Source: Singulisphaera sp. GP187
Lineage (GTDB): Bacteria > Planctomycetota > Planctomycetia > Gemmatales > Gemmataceae
Assembly: GCA_945861245.1 (NCBI GenBank)
Contig: CAMAUE010000020.1
Location: 1-52,336 of the forward strand
Length of the DNA stretch: 52,336 nucleotides
Direction of reading: 5' to 3'
Both the position numbers and the translations under genes were made by a program. Every line of letters starts with the position of its first letter. Position 1 is the first letter of the stretch. This document shows positions 6,025-14,915 of this stretch, piece by piece. Under the pieces are notes generated by a model, which did no database searches, was not told where the DNA came from, and was given only the letters and a program-made list of their open reading frames with translations.

Positions 6025-8673
6025 ATGCTTACCCGCATTCTCGTCGTTTCTCTTGGACTCTTGGCTGCCACGAACATCTCCCTCGCGGGCGATGCCGACA
6101 AGGTCGCATTTTTCGAGTCGAAGATTCGGCCTGTCCTCATTGAGAACTGCCTCAAATGTCATGGCGAAACCAAAGCCAACGGCAAGCTCCGGCTCGACAG
6201 CAAGTCAGGCGTGCTCAAGGGCGGCGTGAGCGGGCCGGCGATTGTCGTCGGCAAGGCCAAGGACAGCCTGCTTATCAAGGCGATTCGTCATGCTGAGCCT
6301 GAGTTGGCGATGCCGTCGAAAGAGAAGAAGCTGCCCGATAACGTGATCGCCGACTTCGAGCGCTGGATCGACACCGGTGCCGCCGACCCGCGCGATGGCA
6401 AACAGCCGGCTGTCGCGGACACGATCGACTGGAAGAAGGCGCGTGCGTTCTGGTCGTTTCAGCAGCCAAAAATGCCGACGCTGCCAATCGTGAAAAATAG
6501 CAGCTGGGTGAAGACGCCGATCGACCGGTTTGTCCTCGCGAAATTGGAGGCCGAGCAGCTGACGCCCGTGCGTCCAGCGGGGAAACGCGAGTTGATTCGG
6601 CGAGCGACGTTCGACCTCACCGGTCTGCCGCCGACGCCTGATGAAGTCGAGGCGTATGTGCGCGACGAATCAGCCGATGCGTTTGCGAAGGTCATCGATC
6701 GTCTGCTGGCGTCGCCACATTATGGCGAGCGTTGGGGCCGTTATTGGCTCGATGTCGCGCGTTATGCGGAAGACCAGGCCCATACCTTCGCGGTAACGCC
6801 GAATACGAACGCCTGGCGCTATCGCGACTGGGTGGTCAATGCGCTGAATGACGATATGCCGTACGATCAGTTCATACGGTTGCAGATCGCGGCGGATTTG
6901 ATCGAAAAGGACACACCGACGCGCGTGCAGAATCTGCCGGCCCTTGGCCTGTTCGGTCTGGGTGCCCAATATTACAAGAACACTGACGCCGCCAAGGCCG
7001 CCGCCGATGAGTTGGATGATCGCGTTGATACGTTGACTCGCGGGTTCCTTGGGTTGACGGTGTCGTGTGCCCGATGCCATGACCACAAGTTCGACCCGGT
7101 GCCTCAGATCGACTACTATTCACTGGCGGGCATTTTTACGAACAGCAAGCTTGCCAATGTGCCGTTGGCGGACAAGGCAAAGACGAAGCAGATGGAGGAA
7201 ACGCAGGCCCGGATCAAGACGCTCGATAGCGAGATCAAAGAGACACTGCGTAAGGAGAAGGCACAACGGGCCGAGGCGAAATCGGACGAACTGGCGCGGT
7301 ATCTCGTGGCCTCGTGGAAGTATCAATCTCTCAAGCAGAAGAATCCGAAGGCGTCGCTTACGGAGTTCTCCAAAACCGAGAAGATCGATCAGGCTGTGTT
7401 GAGCCGATGCGTGAAGTTCGTGGAGAAGGCCGCCGGCTTCGAAATGATGCGCAAGATGACTGCGTCTGAGATGGAAGTGCGGACCGCAGCCGAGACGATG
7501 CAGAAACAGGTGCGTGGCTTGATTAGCGCGAAGGGCAAGCTTGACAAGATGAAGATGGAGTTGCTCAACACGCTCTTCTATGCCGACAACTCGGTCTTCC
7601 AGCTTTCCGACAACCAGGTGAAAGCGTTGTTGCCCGAAGCGATGCGGAAGAAGCTCGACGAATCGGCAGTAGCGTTAGCGAAGCTGCAAAAAAGCGACAA
7701 CGCCAAAGGCGTGCCGATCGCGCATGGCCTGGCCGAGGCGGGTTCGACCGACATGAAAGTGATGTTGCGAGGCAACCCGGCCAAGCTCGGCGAGGTCGCG
7801 CCGCGGCGGTTCCTGAAAATTATCGCCGGCGACGAACCGGCGAAGTTCACCCAAGGCAGCGGCCGGCTCGAACTGGCCAACGCCATTGCCAGCAAGGACA
7901 ACCCGTTGACGGCTCGCGTCATGGTCAATCGCGTTTGGCAGTATCATTTTGGCCGCGCAATCGTCGGCTCGCCGAGCAACTTCGGCGAACTGGGCGACCG
8001 ACCGACGCATCCCGAATTGCTGGAATATCTCGCCGTTCGTTTCATGGACAATGGCTGGTCGTTCAAAAAACTGCATCGTGAAATCATGCTCTCGGCCGTC
8101 TATCAGCTCGCCGCCGAGCGGGACGAAAAGAACTTCGGCAAAGACGGCGACAACCAATGGTTTTGGCGCATGAACCGTCGGCGGCTCGACGTCGAAAGCT
8201 GGCGCGACGCCATGCTCGCGGCCAGTGGCAAGCTTGACGCGAAGCTCGGCGGGCCGACGACGAACCTGTCCGCCGTCGATAATGTCCGCCGCACGGTGTA
8301 CGCGAAGATCAGCCGGCACGACCTCAACCCGCTGCTGCGGCTGTTCGACTTCCCGGACGCGAACATCACGAGCGAACGCCGTAGCGAAACGACCGTGCCC
8401 CAACAGCAACTATTCGTGCTCAACAGCCCGTTCGTGATCGAGACGTCGAAAGCGTTCGCCGCTCGCGTGCAGAAGGAAGGCGCGACCGATGCTGAGCGTT
8501 TGCAGCGTGCGTTCGCGGTGGCGTACGGTCGCCCAGCGAGCGGCGACGAATCGCAAGTGTTCCTGACGTTTCTGGGCGGCAAGGACGAACAACCGACGGA
8601 GAATCGCTTGACCCGCTGGGAACGGGTGGCCCAGATTTTGATCGCGGGCAACGAGTTTATGTATGTGGATTGA
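6025..8673 (+). CDS. PSCyt1/DUF1549/DUF1553 secreted cytochrome-like protein (system A)
   Basis: An 882-residue protein with a signal peptide (MLTRILVVSLGLLAATNISL), a PSCyt1 domain with haem-type motif CLKCH (residues 42-46), a DUF1549 (PSCyt2) domain around residues 170-380 with CARCH (348-352), a Lys/Glu-rich coiled linker and a C-terminal DUF1553 (PSD1) domain (LTARVMVNRVWQYHFGRAI, PQQQLFVLNSPFV). Such proteins are planctomycete hallmarks, usually paired with a DUF1501 protein; their substrate is not established. ATG 6025 is chosen because it starts the signal peptide; the frame is open upstream. The DUF1501 partner is at 10138 instead of next door: about 1.4 kb of toxin/immunity-like DNA separates them. 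Confidence 0.9.
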   Translation: MLTRILVVSLGLLAATNISLAGDADKVAFFESKIRPVLIENCLKCHGETKANGKLRLDSKSGVLKGGVSGPAIVVGKAKDSLLIKAIRHAEPELAMPSKEKKLPDNVIADFERWIDTGAADPRDGKQPAVADTIDWKKARAFWSFQQPKMPTLPIVKNSSWVKTPIDRFVLAKLEAEQLTPVRPAGKRELIRRATFDLTGLPPTPDEVEAYVRDESADAFAKVIDRLLASPHYGERWGRYWLDVARYAEDQAHTFAVTPNTNAWRYRDWVVNALNDDMPYDQFIRLQIAADLIEKDTPTRVQNLPALGLFGLGAQYYKNTDAAKAAADELDDRVDTLTRGFLGLTVSCARCHDHKFDPVPQIDYYSLAGIFTNSKLANVPLADKAKTKQMEETQARIKTLDSEIKETLRKEKAQRAEAKSDELARYLVASWKYQSLKQKNPKASLTEFSKTEKIDQAVLSRCVKFVEKAAGFEMMRKMTASEMEVRTAAETMQKQVRGLISAKGKLDKMKMELLNTLFYADNSVFQLSDNQVKALLPEAMRKKLDESAVALAKLQKSDNAKGVPIAHGLAEAGSTDMKVMLRGNPAKLGEVAPRRFLKIIAGDEPAKFTQGSGRLELANAIASKDNPLTARVMVNRVWQYHFGRAIVGSPSNFGELGDRPTHPELLEYLAVRFMDNGWSFKKLHREIMLSAVYQLAAERDEKNFGKDGDNQWFWRMNRRRLDVESWRDAMLAASGKLDAKLGGPTTNLSAVDNVRRTVYAKISRHDLNPLLRLFDFPDANITSERRSETTVPQQQLFVLNSPFVIETSKAFAARVQKEGATDAERLQRAFAVAYGRPASGDESQVFLTFLGGKDEQPTENRLTRWERVAQILIAGNEFMYVD

Positions 8674-8706
8674 TCCTGATTCAAATGCCCTGCCGGAATC
8701 GAGATC

Positions 8707-9026
8707 ATGTACAATACTGTAGATGAACTGGCAAAGGATGGCGGCAGGAAAATCGGCAAGCCCGGAAGAAACGCTGGGGGTCCGGACAGTTGACAGTGAA
8801 TCGGATTTGAATGCTATCTGGGATCGTTATTTAATTGGCGGAACGCCATTGGCGCGGAGCACCTACCCAGGCAAAGTGCGTTGCGTTCCCCGACGGCTCA
8901 GAGATCGCCAAGCGCTCCGCATCGAAATCCGGCGGCCCAACGATCGATGTGATTGGCGCGAGCGGTGAACGAGTGAAGATTCACGTTGATCCTTCGCCTC
9001 TAACCCTAGCGGGAGCGACTCCATGA
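8707..9026 (+). pseudogene. twice-frameshifted polymorphic-toxin C-terminal domain remnant
   Basis: Three reading frames together give one toxin-like sequence. ATG 8707 reads MYNTVDELAKDGGRKIGKPGRN; near the G-run about 8776 the sense moves to a second frame (VRTVDSESDLNAIWDRYLI, then GGTPLARSTYPGK). Near 8875 it moves to a third (CVAFPDGSEIAKRSAS, then KSGGPTIDVIGASGERVKIH) and ends at TGA 9024-9026. The blocks GGTP-x-YPG, PDG and SKSGGPTIDV recall the C-terminal toxin domain of Rhs-like secreted proteins. Only the last part is present, without the Rhs or secretion module, so this is an orphan, inactivated toxin tip. Its stop overlaps the next start codon (ATGA), as in toxin-immunity pairs. 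Confidence 0.65.
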
Positions 9027-9340
9027 ACGCCGAAATTATCGCTCAAATATTGGATCGAGGTGAAGACGATTGGTTCGACTTTTCCGAAGTGCTTTCTGTG
9101 GTTCGGTCGAGAACAGGCCTCGGGGAGCCTGCAGTGGTCACACTGAGTGTTGAGCTAATTGGCGATATGCTAAATCGACAGTTGATTGCCGTAGGTGACT
9201 TACATAGGCGAGAGGATAGTGTCGCATTCTCGCCCTGGGAAGGGTCGCCGCGAAAGATCATCGAACGGATCTGTAAAGAACGGACGACACTAGGTCGTCG
9301 CCCTGGAATTGGAGATATCTGCTGGCTTTCAACAACATGA
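9023..9340 (+). CDS. immunity-like small acidic protein
   Basis: A 105-residue cytoplasmic protein, acidic at its N-terminus (ILDRGEDDWFDFSEVLSVV) and ending in GRRPGIGDICWLSTT. The pattern (DDW near the start, a helical middle, PGxGxxxWL at the end) resembles small proteins found beside polymorphic toxins; this is recalled, not searched. ATG 9023 overlaps the stop of the toxin remnant by four bases (ATGA), which supports translational coupling and a former toxin-immunity pair. The DNA here looks more AT-rich than the flanking DUF genes, in line with horizontal transfer. It may survive as an orphan immunity gene. Confidence 0.6.
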   Translation: MNAEIIAQILDRGEDDWFDFSEVLSVVRSRTGLGEPAVVTLSVELIGDMLNRQLIAVGDLHRREDSVAFSPWEGSPRKIIERICKERTTLGRRPGIGDICWLSTT

Positions 9341-9382
9341 ACACCCTTTTTCCCGCCATCTAACAGGATCGTGAAGTGTTCC

Positions 9383-9613
9383 ATGTCAGTCATGTTTGAA
9401 GTTTGGTACAAACGGCCTGACAATCCATTAAAGGAAACCGCACTTACGAACCGTGTGAGCTCGTTTGGAGGACGATTTGACTACCGCGAAGAAGCAACCG
9501 AGCACACTGGCGTTTGCTTGACGTACGAATTCGATAGCTGGGACACGGCGGCTCAGGCAGCGGAAGTGTTGCCGCAACTCGGCGAACACGTCGAGGGGCC
9601 CGCGGATTATTAG
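9383..9613 (+). CDS. small immunity-like hypothetical protein
   Basis: This 76-residue protein (MSVMFEVWYKRPDNPLKETA at the start, LPQLGEHVEGPADY at the end) is acidic, with a pattern suggesting a small alpha/beta ferredoxin-like fold. I recall similar small proteins near Rhs-type toxins, but the family has no function I can name. ATG 9383 is chosen over GTG 9371, which would add four residues. It follows the previous gene by 42 bp in the same direction, so the two may be co-transcribed as part of the toxin/immunity cassette inserted between the DUF1553 and DUF1501 genes. Confidence 0.55.
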   Translation: MSVMFEVWYKRPDNPLKETALTNRVSSFGGRFDYREEATEHTGVCLTYEFDSWDTAAQAAEVLPQLGEHVEGPADY

Positions 9614-9649
9614 GAATTCGTTTTGGCACCTGTCTAATTCCCATTTAGA

Positions 9650-10117
9650 ATGAGGCAAAACATAGCGTGGTGGATCTACAAATGCAACAGCACGGACGGG
9701 TCTCATCAAGTTGCGTCAGGCGATTGGACCGACTTCTTCGGTCGAACGGAGAGAAGCAGTCCATGGGGTAGAACGGACTATTCGCCGACCCTTACTCAAT
9801 TGATAGAAGGCGACATGATCATTGCTTACCAAACTAACCGAAATGAACTTGTGGGAGTATTGAAAGTTGATCTCATTGAACAAAGAGACGGATATAAGGC
9901 AATATTGTTGGAGAAGCTGTCGCAACAATACGCCGTGAAACTGCGGCCTTTGAAACAAGCTGATGAAGAAATCGCGGCGATACCAGCTCTGCAGCCCGGC
10001 CCGATAAGAACGATCTATTCGGTGACTCCGCATGACGCTCTGAAGTTATTAGATGCGGCTGGAATTCACTGGATCGCGCCAAACCAGAAAACTCTACTAC
10101 AACAGTCGACAAGATAA
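9650..10117 (+). CDS. EVE/PUA-like domain protein (tentative)
   Basis: This 155-residue protein starts MRQNIAWWIYKCNS and carries WGRTDYSPTLTQLIEGDMII followed by AYQTNRNELVGVLKVD. An aromatic first strand, then a glycine-containing turn and a strand reading GDMIIAYQT, is the layout of EVE and related PUA-like domains, which bind modified nucleotides and occur in restriction-linked proteins. The match is by eye and could be wrong. No membrane segment or signal is seen. It is the last gene of the cassette and ends 20 bp before the DUF1501 gene. It might be a defence-related or orphan accessory gene. Confidence 0.5.
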   Translation: MRQNIAWWIYKCNSTDGSHQVASGDWTDFFGRTERSSPWGRTDYSPTLTQLIEGDMIIAYQTNRNELVGVLKVDLIEQRDGYKAILLEKLSQQYAVKLRPLKQADEEIAAIPALQPGPIRTIYSVTPHDALKLLDAAGIHWIAPNQKTLLQQSTR

Positions 10118-10137
10118 CTCTTTTTCGGAATATTACC

Positions 10138-11517
10138 ATGCTCACTCGTCGCGACCTCTTACAACAAACCGCAACCGGATTCGGCATGCTCGGCTTGGCG
10201 ACGCTCATGTCGGACCAGAAACTGCTCGCGCAAGCGCCGAGCAGCAATCCGCTCGCGCCGAGGCCGGCGCACTTCGTGCCGAAGGCGAAGCGCATCATCC
10301 ACGTATTCATGAACGGTGGGCCGTCGCAGGTCGATACGTTTGACCCGAAGCCGGCACTCGTGCGTTACAACGGCCAGCGTCCGCCGACTGCCGACCGCGG
10401 CACGGAGCGACGCACCGGCGGATTGATGATGTCGCCCTTCCGCTTCAACCGTTGTGGCAACTCCGGGCTGCCTGTCAGCGAAATCTTCCCGCGCATCGGT
10501 GAATGTGCCGACGATCTCTGCGTCATCCGCTCGATGTACACCAATGTGCCGAACCACGAACCATCGCTGCTCATGATGACCTGCGGCGACATGCAGCCGG
10601 TCCGCCCCAGCATGGGCTCGTGGCTCCTTTACGGCCTCGGCTCGGAGAACCAGAACCTGCCGGGCTTCGTGACAATGTGCCCCGGCTTCCCAGTTATTGG
10701 CCCCGCGCTGTGGTCCAACAGCTTCTTGCCGGGCATCTTCCAGGGCACGCACATCAACAACTCGAACATGGACCCACGGCGCGTGTTGCAGAATCTCTCC
10801 AACACCTACATCAATCAATCCGCCCAGCGCGAGCAGATGGACCTGATGCGGCGTTTGAACCAGATGCACCTGCAGAACCGCGGCGGCAACGACAACCCGC
10901 TCGAAGCACGCATCCAGTCGATGGAAATGGCGTTCCGCATGCAATACGAGGCGCAAGAAGTCTTCGACCTCAACCGCGAAACCCAGGTAACACGCGACCT
11001 CTATGGCCGAGGGCAGTTCAACGACGCCTGCCTCGTCGCCCGTCGGCTCGTCGAACGCGGCGTGCGGATGGTGCAAATCTACACGGGCAGCGGACAGCCG
11101 TGGGACGACCACGGCAGCATCGCCAACCATCGCAATAACGCTCGCACGGTCGATCAGCCGGTCGCGGCGTTGCTCAAAGACCTCAAGCATCGCGGCATGC
11201 TCGAAGACACGCTCGTCCTGTGGGGCGGCGAGTTCGGTCGCACGCCGACCTCCGAAGGCGCGACCGGGCGCGATCACAATAATCACGGTTTTACCGTGTT
11301 CATGGCCGGCGGCGGCGTCAAAGGTGGTTACGTCTGGGGCGCGTCCGACGAGTTCGGCTTCGCCGCCCAGGATGGCCGCATGCACGTTCACGATCTCCAC
11401 GCAACGATGCTGCACCTGATGGGCATCAACCACGAACGCCTGACCTACCGTTATTCAGGTCGCGACTACCGCCTGACCGACGTGAGCGGCGTAGTGAACC
11501 ATAATTTGATCGCGTGA
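10138..11517 (+). CDS. DUF1501 protein, Tat-exported (system A)
   Basis: A 459-residue protein with a twin-arginine signal at the start (LTRRDLLQQTATGFGMLGLA), followed by the DUF1501 domain: HVFMNGGPSQVDTFDPKP, then a C-terminal block with LWGGEFGRTP, GRDHNNHGF and a final HDLHATMLHLMGI. DUF1501 belongs to the alkaline-phosphatase/sulfatase-like superfamily by fold, but its activity is not established; the conserved Asp/His/Glu blocks suggest a metal site. Tat export implies folding, perhaps with cofactor, before transport. It is normally encoded directly after a DUF1549/DUF1553 gene; here the partner is at 6025 and the two are separated by the cassette 8707-10117. A 26-bp hairpin follows. 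Confidence 0.9.
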   Translation: MLTRRDLLQQTATGFGMLGLATLMSDQKLLAQAPSSNPLAPRPAHFVPKAKRIIHVFMNGGPSQVDTFDPKPALVRYNGQRPPTADRGTERRTGGLMMSPFRFNRCGNSGLPVSEIFPRIGECADDLCVIRSMYTNVPNHEPSLLMMTCGDMQPVRPSMGSWLLYGLGSENQNLPGFVTMCPGFPVIGPALWSNSFLPGIFQGTHINNSNMDPRRVLQNLSNTYINQSAQREQMDLMRRLNQMHLQNRGGNDNPLEARIQSMEMAFRMQYEAQEVFDLNRETQVTRDLYGRGQFNDACLVARRLVERGVRMVQIYTGSGQPWDDHGSIANHRNNARTVDQPVAALLKDLKHRGMLEDTLVLWGGEFGRTPTSEGATGRDHNNHGFTVFMAGGGVKGGYVWGASDEFGFAAQDGRMHVHDLHATMLHLMGINHERLTYRYSGRDYRLTDVSGVVNHNLIA

Positions 11518-11543
11518 AATAAACGCCCGCGACAATAGTCGCT

Positions 11544-11606
11544 CTACGAGCCGGAAGCGTAAGCGACGGACCGGCAATAACCGTCGCTTACGCTTCCGGC
11601 TCGTAG
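11544..11606. repeat. long hairpin, 26-bp perfect arms
   Basis: Arms 11544-11569 (starting CTACGAGCCGGAAGCGTAAG) and 11581-11606 are perfect reverse complements around an 11-nt loop. It lies 27 nt after the DUF1501 stop, between converging genes, where a bidirectional terminator is expected. The remainder of the gap, 11607-11816, shows no gene or site that I can support. Confidence 0.85.
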
Positions 11607-11816
11607 CTTTGTCGGGGCGCGTCAAATAGCGAGCGAACGGCTACATGTGGGATGAACCCAAAGTGCTGAATGTTTACCAGATTGCTGCGCTCATCTTCAG
11701 GCGCGACTTTTGAAGTTGCGCATTTTCGAGCATCGATGGTGCAGAAATGTCATAGCCATGGGCTTTTCATCGTACATCTTCGGTACCTCGCAATAACCAG
11801 ACGACACGCCTCCCTG

Positions 11817-12749
11817 CTAGCCGCGTCGATTTTGGAATTCCTCCTCCAATGCGGTCGCACGCAACCGAAGTTCCTCGAGGGCCAAATCCGCCAAGTCGTC
11901 GTCCGATTCGATCGGCAGACCCAGCAACCGCTGGTATAGCTGGATCGACGCAATCGCCTTACCGTGCGCACGTCCTTCGACTCGTCCTTCGACCTGGCCT
12001 GTTGCATGGCCTCGGATGTAACTTTGTTCTGCTTTGCGCTCGGCGTCCTCCTGAAATGCCATTTGGTCACGCTGCCATTTCAGCCTGGCTTCGTATTGCT
12101 CTCGTTCAAGGTCACTTTGTGAAAGCATATCGAGTACCTCCATCGCTTGCTGAATCGGTGGCGTTTGAAGCGTATCAGGCAATGCATTCTTGTCAAGTTC
12201 CGCACCGTGCGCCCTAAAGTAAAGCCAACGGTCCAACGGGGTCTTCAATTCGTGCGACTGCAACTTGAACTTTGGCAGTTCGATCAAATAGATCGAAATT
12301 TGTTCGCTAAACAGCTCAGCCAAATGCGATGCGCTCCGCAATTGAAAATGCTGTATGAATTCATTTACATCGGGATACAGCACCGCATTCACGATGGCGA
12401 TCGAAATCGTCGGCGTCAGTTTCGCATAACTGTCGCCTTCTCTCAGTTGCGAGGTATGCAGCTTCGCCCAATAACATAGTATCCGGTTGGCAACGCTGCA
12501 AAACCGAATAATTGCATTTCGATGTTAAGGTGTCGGCCTTTCGCATCGCACGCTTTGATGTCGAGTATGGCGAGCTTGTCCGTTGCTGAGTCTCACGCTG
12601 AAAGGGTTGAGCAACTGAAGTTCCATCAACAGATCCTCCATGGTCCCCAGGACTGCCTGCAGAAAGCTTGGCAAAATGATGGTATACTCGACGCTGCCAA
12701 ACACCCGTTTGAAGGCGTAATCGACACAAGGATTGATACCGGTCTTCAT
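11817..12749 (-). pseudogene. Rpn-family PD-(D/E)XK nuclease/transposase-like gene with two frameshifts
   Basis: Three minus-strand frames join into one product. It starts at ATG 12749 (MKTGINPCVDYAFKRVFGS, ending LMELQLLNPFS), moves near 12590 to a frame reading DKLAILDIKACDAKGRHLNI then EMQLFGFAALPTGYYVIG, and near 12475 to a third reading CYWAKLHTSQLREGDSYAKL then TPTISIAIVNAVLYPDVNEF, which stays open to the stop at 11817. The start motif, the LDIKA block with its catalytic-type Asp/Lys, and the C-terminal ALEVLN-like and QSDLEREQYEARLK segments are typical of Rpn proteins, which promote recombination. The intact family is about 300 residues, matching the total. Only the last 191 residues are open from an ATG (12392). 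Acidic, Gly/Glu-rich repeats (GQVEGRVEGRAHG) near the C-terminus also fit. Confidence 0.8.
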
Positions 12750-12776
12750 CAGAAGGTTTCCGAAACCAAATTGCCG

Positions 12777-14846
12777 TTACTTCCGTATCGAAATCAGAAT
12801 CGGCACGCTCGAATAGTGGACCTTTACGACGAAGTTGATCGACACATTCGCGATTACGCTGATCGGCACATCGTCGATCGGCTCGGCGTTCGCAGCCGCT
12901 TTGATTGTGATAAAACCCTTGCTCGCGTTTCCAAGCAGCGTCTTGCTCTTGCCAGGCACAATCGTTACGCCGGGCGGCAGCGGGTTGCCGATGATCGAGC
13001 CGAGATGTTGCAACATCACGTCAAGGAAGACGCCCTTGTCGTACTCCGAACTACGATGCAGCGTCACTTCGATTTTGATTTCTTCGCCGGGCTTGAGCGT
13101 GATTTTGGAGATACTAACTTCGACTTTGACAATATCCGACGTGGATGTTACGGCGACGCTTTGCAGATTCACGTCGAAGCGCCCGCGCCCGCCGCCGGGA
13201 AGATAGATTTCCTGATTAGAGACGGGCCTGCGGACGATCACTTCGTCCTTTCCCTCGGCGTTCTTGACTTTGCCGAAACCGACGACCTCGACGTTCGTCG
13301 CGGCTAGTTTGGCATCCGGCGCGGCGATCAGCACGATCACGCCCTGGGTCATGCTTGGCGGGATGGTCAGTTGGCTTGCCGTGATTTCTTTGGGCAGGCC
13401 GTTCACTTTGATTTCGACGGGCCCGGTGAAGCCGTTGGCGCGGACGACGTGGACATACCACGACGTCGCACTGCCGGGGCCGATCATCGTCTTGTCGGGA
13501 TCGCAGCGCACGGTGAAGTCAGGCAGCGCCCAGTCGGCTTCGATATGGTAGACAGCGGATTCGGAGCCTTTGCTGTTAAGATCGCGAATGCGCAGAATGT
13601 AATCGCCATCGACCGCAGGCGTGAAGACGAGCGACGCTTCCAGGCCGTGCGTGACATCGCTCGACGCAATGACAACGCCTTTTGTGTTCATGATTTCGAG
13701 GATACCGTGAAGCGATGAGTTGAGCAGCGTGCCGAATCGGCGGGCCTTGAGTTCCAAGCGGATCGCCTTGGCTTTCGTCGCATTGAAAACGAAATGATCG
13801 ATATCGCGTTTCTTGCCGATTTGGCCATTGATGCCCGCGGGCAGCGTGACGCGCGTCGCCTTGGCGGGATCGTCGTTTGGTTCCTTCTCGCCGAACTGCG
13901 GCAAGTTGCTGACGATGAAGGTGGCGGGGTTGGTCTTCACGCCGTCAATATCGAGCTGCACCTGCTGAATGCCAAGCTCGCCGGGAACTTTGAAAGGGAC
14001 CTTACCCTTCGCACCGGCGGAACCGATCGGCTCGACGTCGATCGTCTTGCCGGGATTTCCCGCCATCGGAAAGATGTGCGACGCATAGGGCCGGTTCGTC
14101 GCGACGATTGCATACACCCAGCGCGGATCGCCGTCGTAGGTCGATTCGCGTACCTGCAAATAGTAATCGCCCGTCTTCGGAATCTTGTACGCCAGCATCG
14201 GGTCGGCGAAGAAGAACGTATCATTGGCGGCCAATTCGCGGCCTTCAGCGTCGAGCAGCGTCAGCATCGGCTTGGCGTGCTTTTGCAGGTCGTGAATCTT
14301 GTCCTGTATGCGAGCGCAGAACATTTCAAAGGCTACGAACTCGCCTTCCTTGGCCTCGAACTTGAACCAATCGACGTCCTCGATAATCTCAAGCTTCCCC
14401 GCCAGCACGCACGGCAGCTTGATGTCTTGTGATTGTGGCACGGTGTTGTTGATCGGCTTTTCCATGACGACGGGATCATCGACGATTACGAGTTGCCCGA
14501 CCGACGACAGTCCAAGCGAGGTGGCGATGCGGAATTCACGCACGCCGAGTTCGGCGTCCTTGGCAACGGTAACCTTCATTTTTACCGTCTTGAGAATGAC
14601 GCCAGGCACGGGAGGCGGGCTGTTCACTTCCGCGCTTATGCCGGAGCCTTCAAACAACGCTTTGTACGCACCGGAGAAATTCATCTGGCCATCGACGGAG
14701 ATTTCCGTTGTCGTGCCACGTTGTAGCGCCACGGGGTAGGCGTGGGTGATCATCGGAAACGACGTTTGCGCCGCGACGGCGCCAACGACGGACGCAATGA
14801 TTAGAACGGCAAGGATGCGGAGGTGTGTCATGGTTGTGGATTTCAT
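12777..14846 (-). CDS. secreted PPC-domain protein (system B)
   Basis: A 689-residue protein with a signal peptide (MTHLRILAVLIIASVVGAVA) and a beta-rich body. Two segments resemble bacterial pre-peptidase C-terminal (PPC) domains: one around residues 140-240 (DVDWFKFEAKEGEFVAFEM, TGDYYLQVRES) and one around 320-420 (GEKEPNDDPAKATRV, RDIDHFVFNA, DGDYILRIRD). The remainder is Ig-like strands with no enzyme motif. PPC domains usually support secretion or surface binding. It is last in a minus-strand series after the DUF1549/1553 and WD40 genes, a common planctomycete arrangement, so it may be a surface component of the same complex. ATG 14846 is used; 14831 is also possible. Confidence 0.8.
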   Translation of the reverse strand: MKSTTMTHLRILAVLIIASVVGAVAAQTSFPMITHAYPVALQRGTTTEISVDGQMNFSGAYKALFEGSGISAEVNSPPPVPGVILKTVKMKVTVAKDAELGVREFRIATSLGLSSVGQLVIVDDPVVMEKPINNTVPQSQDIKLPCVLAGKLEIIEDVDWFKFEAKEGEFVAFEMFCARIQDKIHDLQKHAKPMLTLLDAEGRELAANDTFFFADPMLAYKIPKTGDYYLQVRESTYDGDPRWVYAIVATNRPYASHIFPMAGNPGKTIDVEPIGSAGAKGKVPFKVPGELGIQQVQLDIDGVKTNPATFIVSNLPQFGEKEPNDDPAKATRVTLPAGINGQIGKKRDIDHFVFNATKAKAIRLELKARRFGTLLNSSLHGILEIMNTKGVVIASSDVTHGLEASLVFTPAVDGDYILRIRDLNSKGSESAVYHIEADWALPDFTVRCDPDKTMIGPGSATSWYVHVVRANGFTGPVEIKVNGLPKEITASQLTIPPSMTQGVIVLIAAPDAKLAATNVEVVGFGKVKNAEGKDEVIVRRPVSNQEIYLPGGGRGRFDVNLQSVAVTSTSDIVKVEVSISKITLKPGEEIKIEVTLHRSSEYDKGVFLDVMLQHLGSIIGNPLPPGVTIVPGKSKTLLGNASKGFITIKAAANAEPIDDVPISVIANVSINFVVKVHYSSVPILISIRK

Positions 14847-14915
14847 CAGGTGATGGATTCGGTTTTTCGTTGAGCGTTCGCGTGGCACCTTACGAGCGCT
14901 CAACGGTTAACGACC

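Noticed and set aside
10159-11433. Long open frame on the minus strand opposite DUF1501
   Set aside because: Its codon use and residue pattern mirror the DUF1501 gene, no domain or start signal is visible, and GC-rich genes often leave such antisense frames. The same holds for the minus-strand frames 20708-21826 and 49517-50434.
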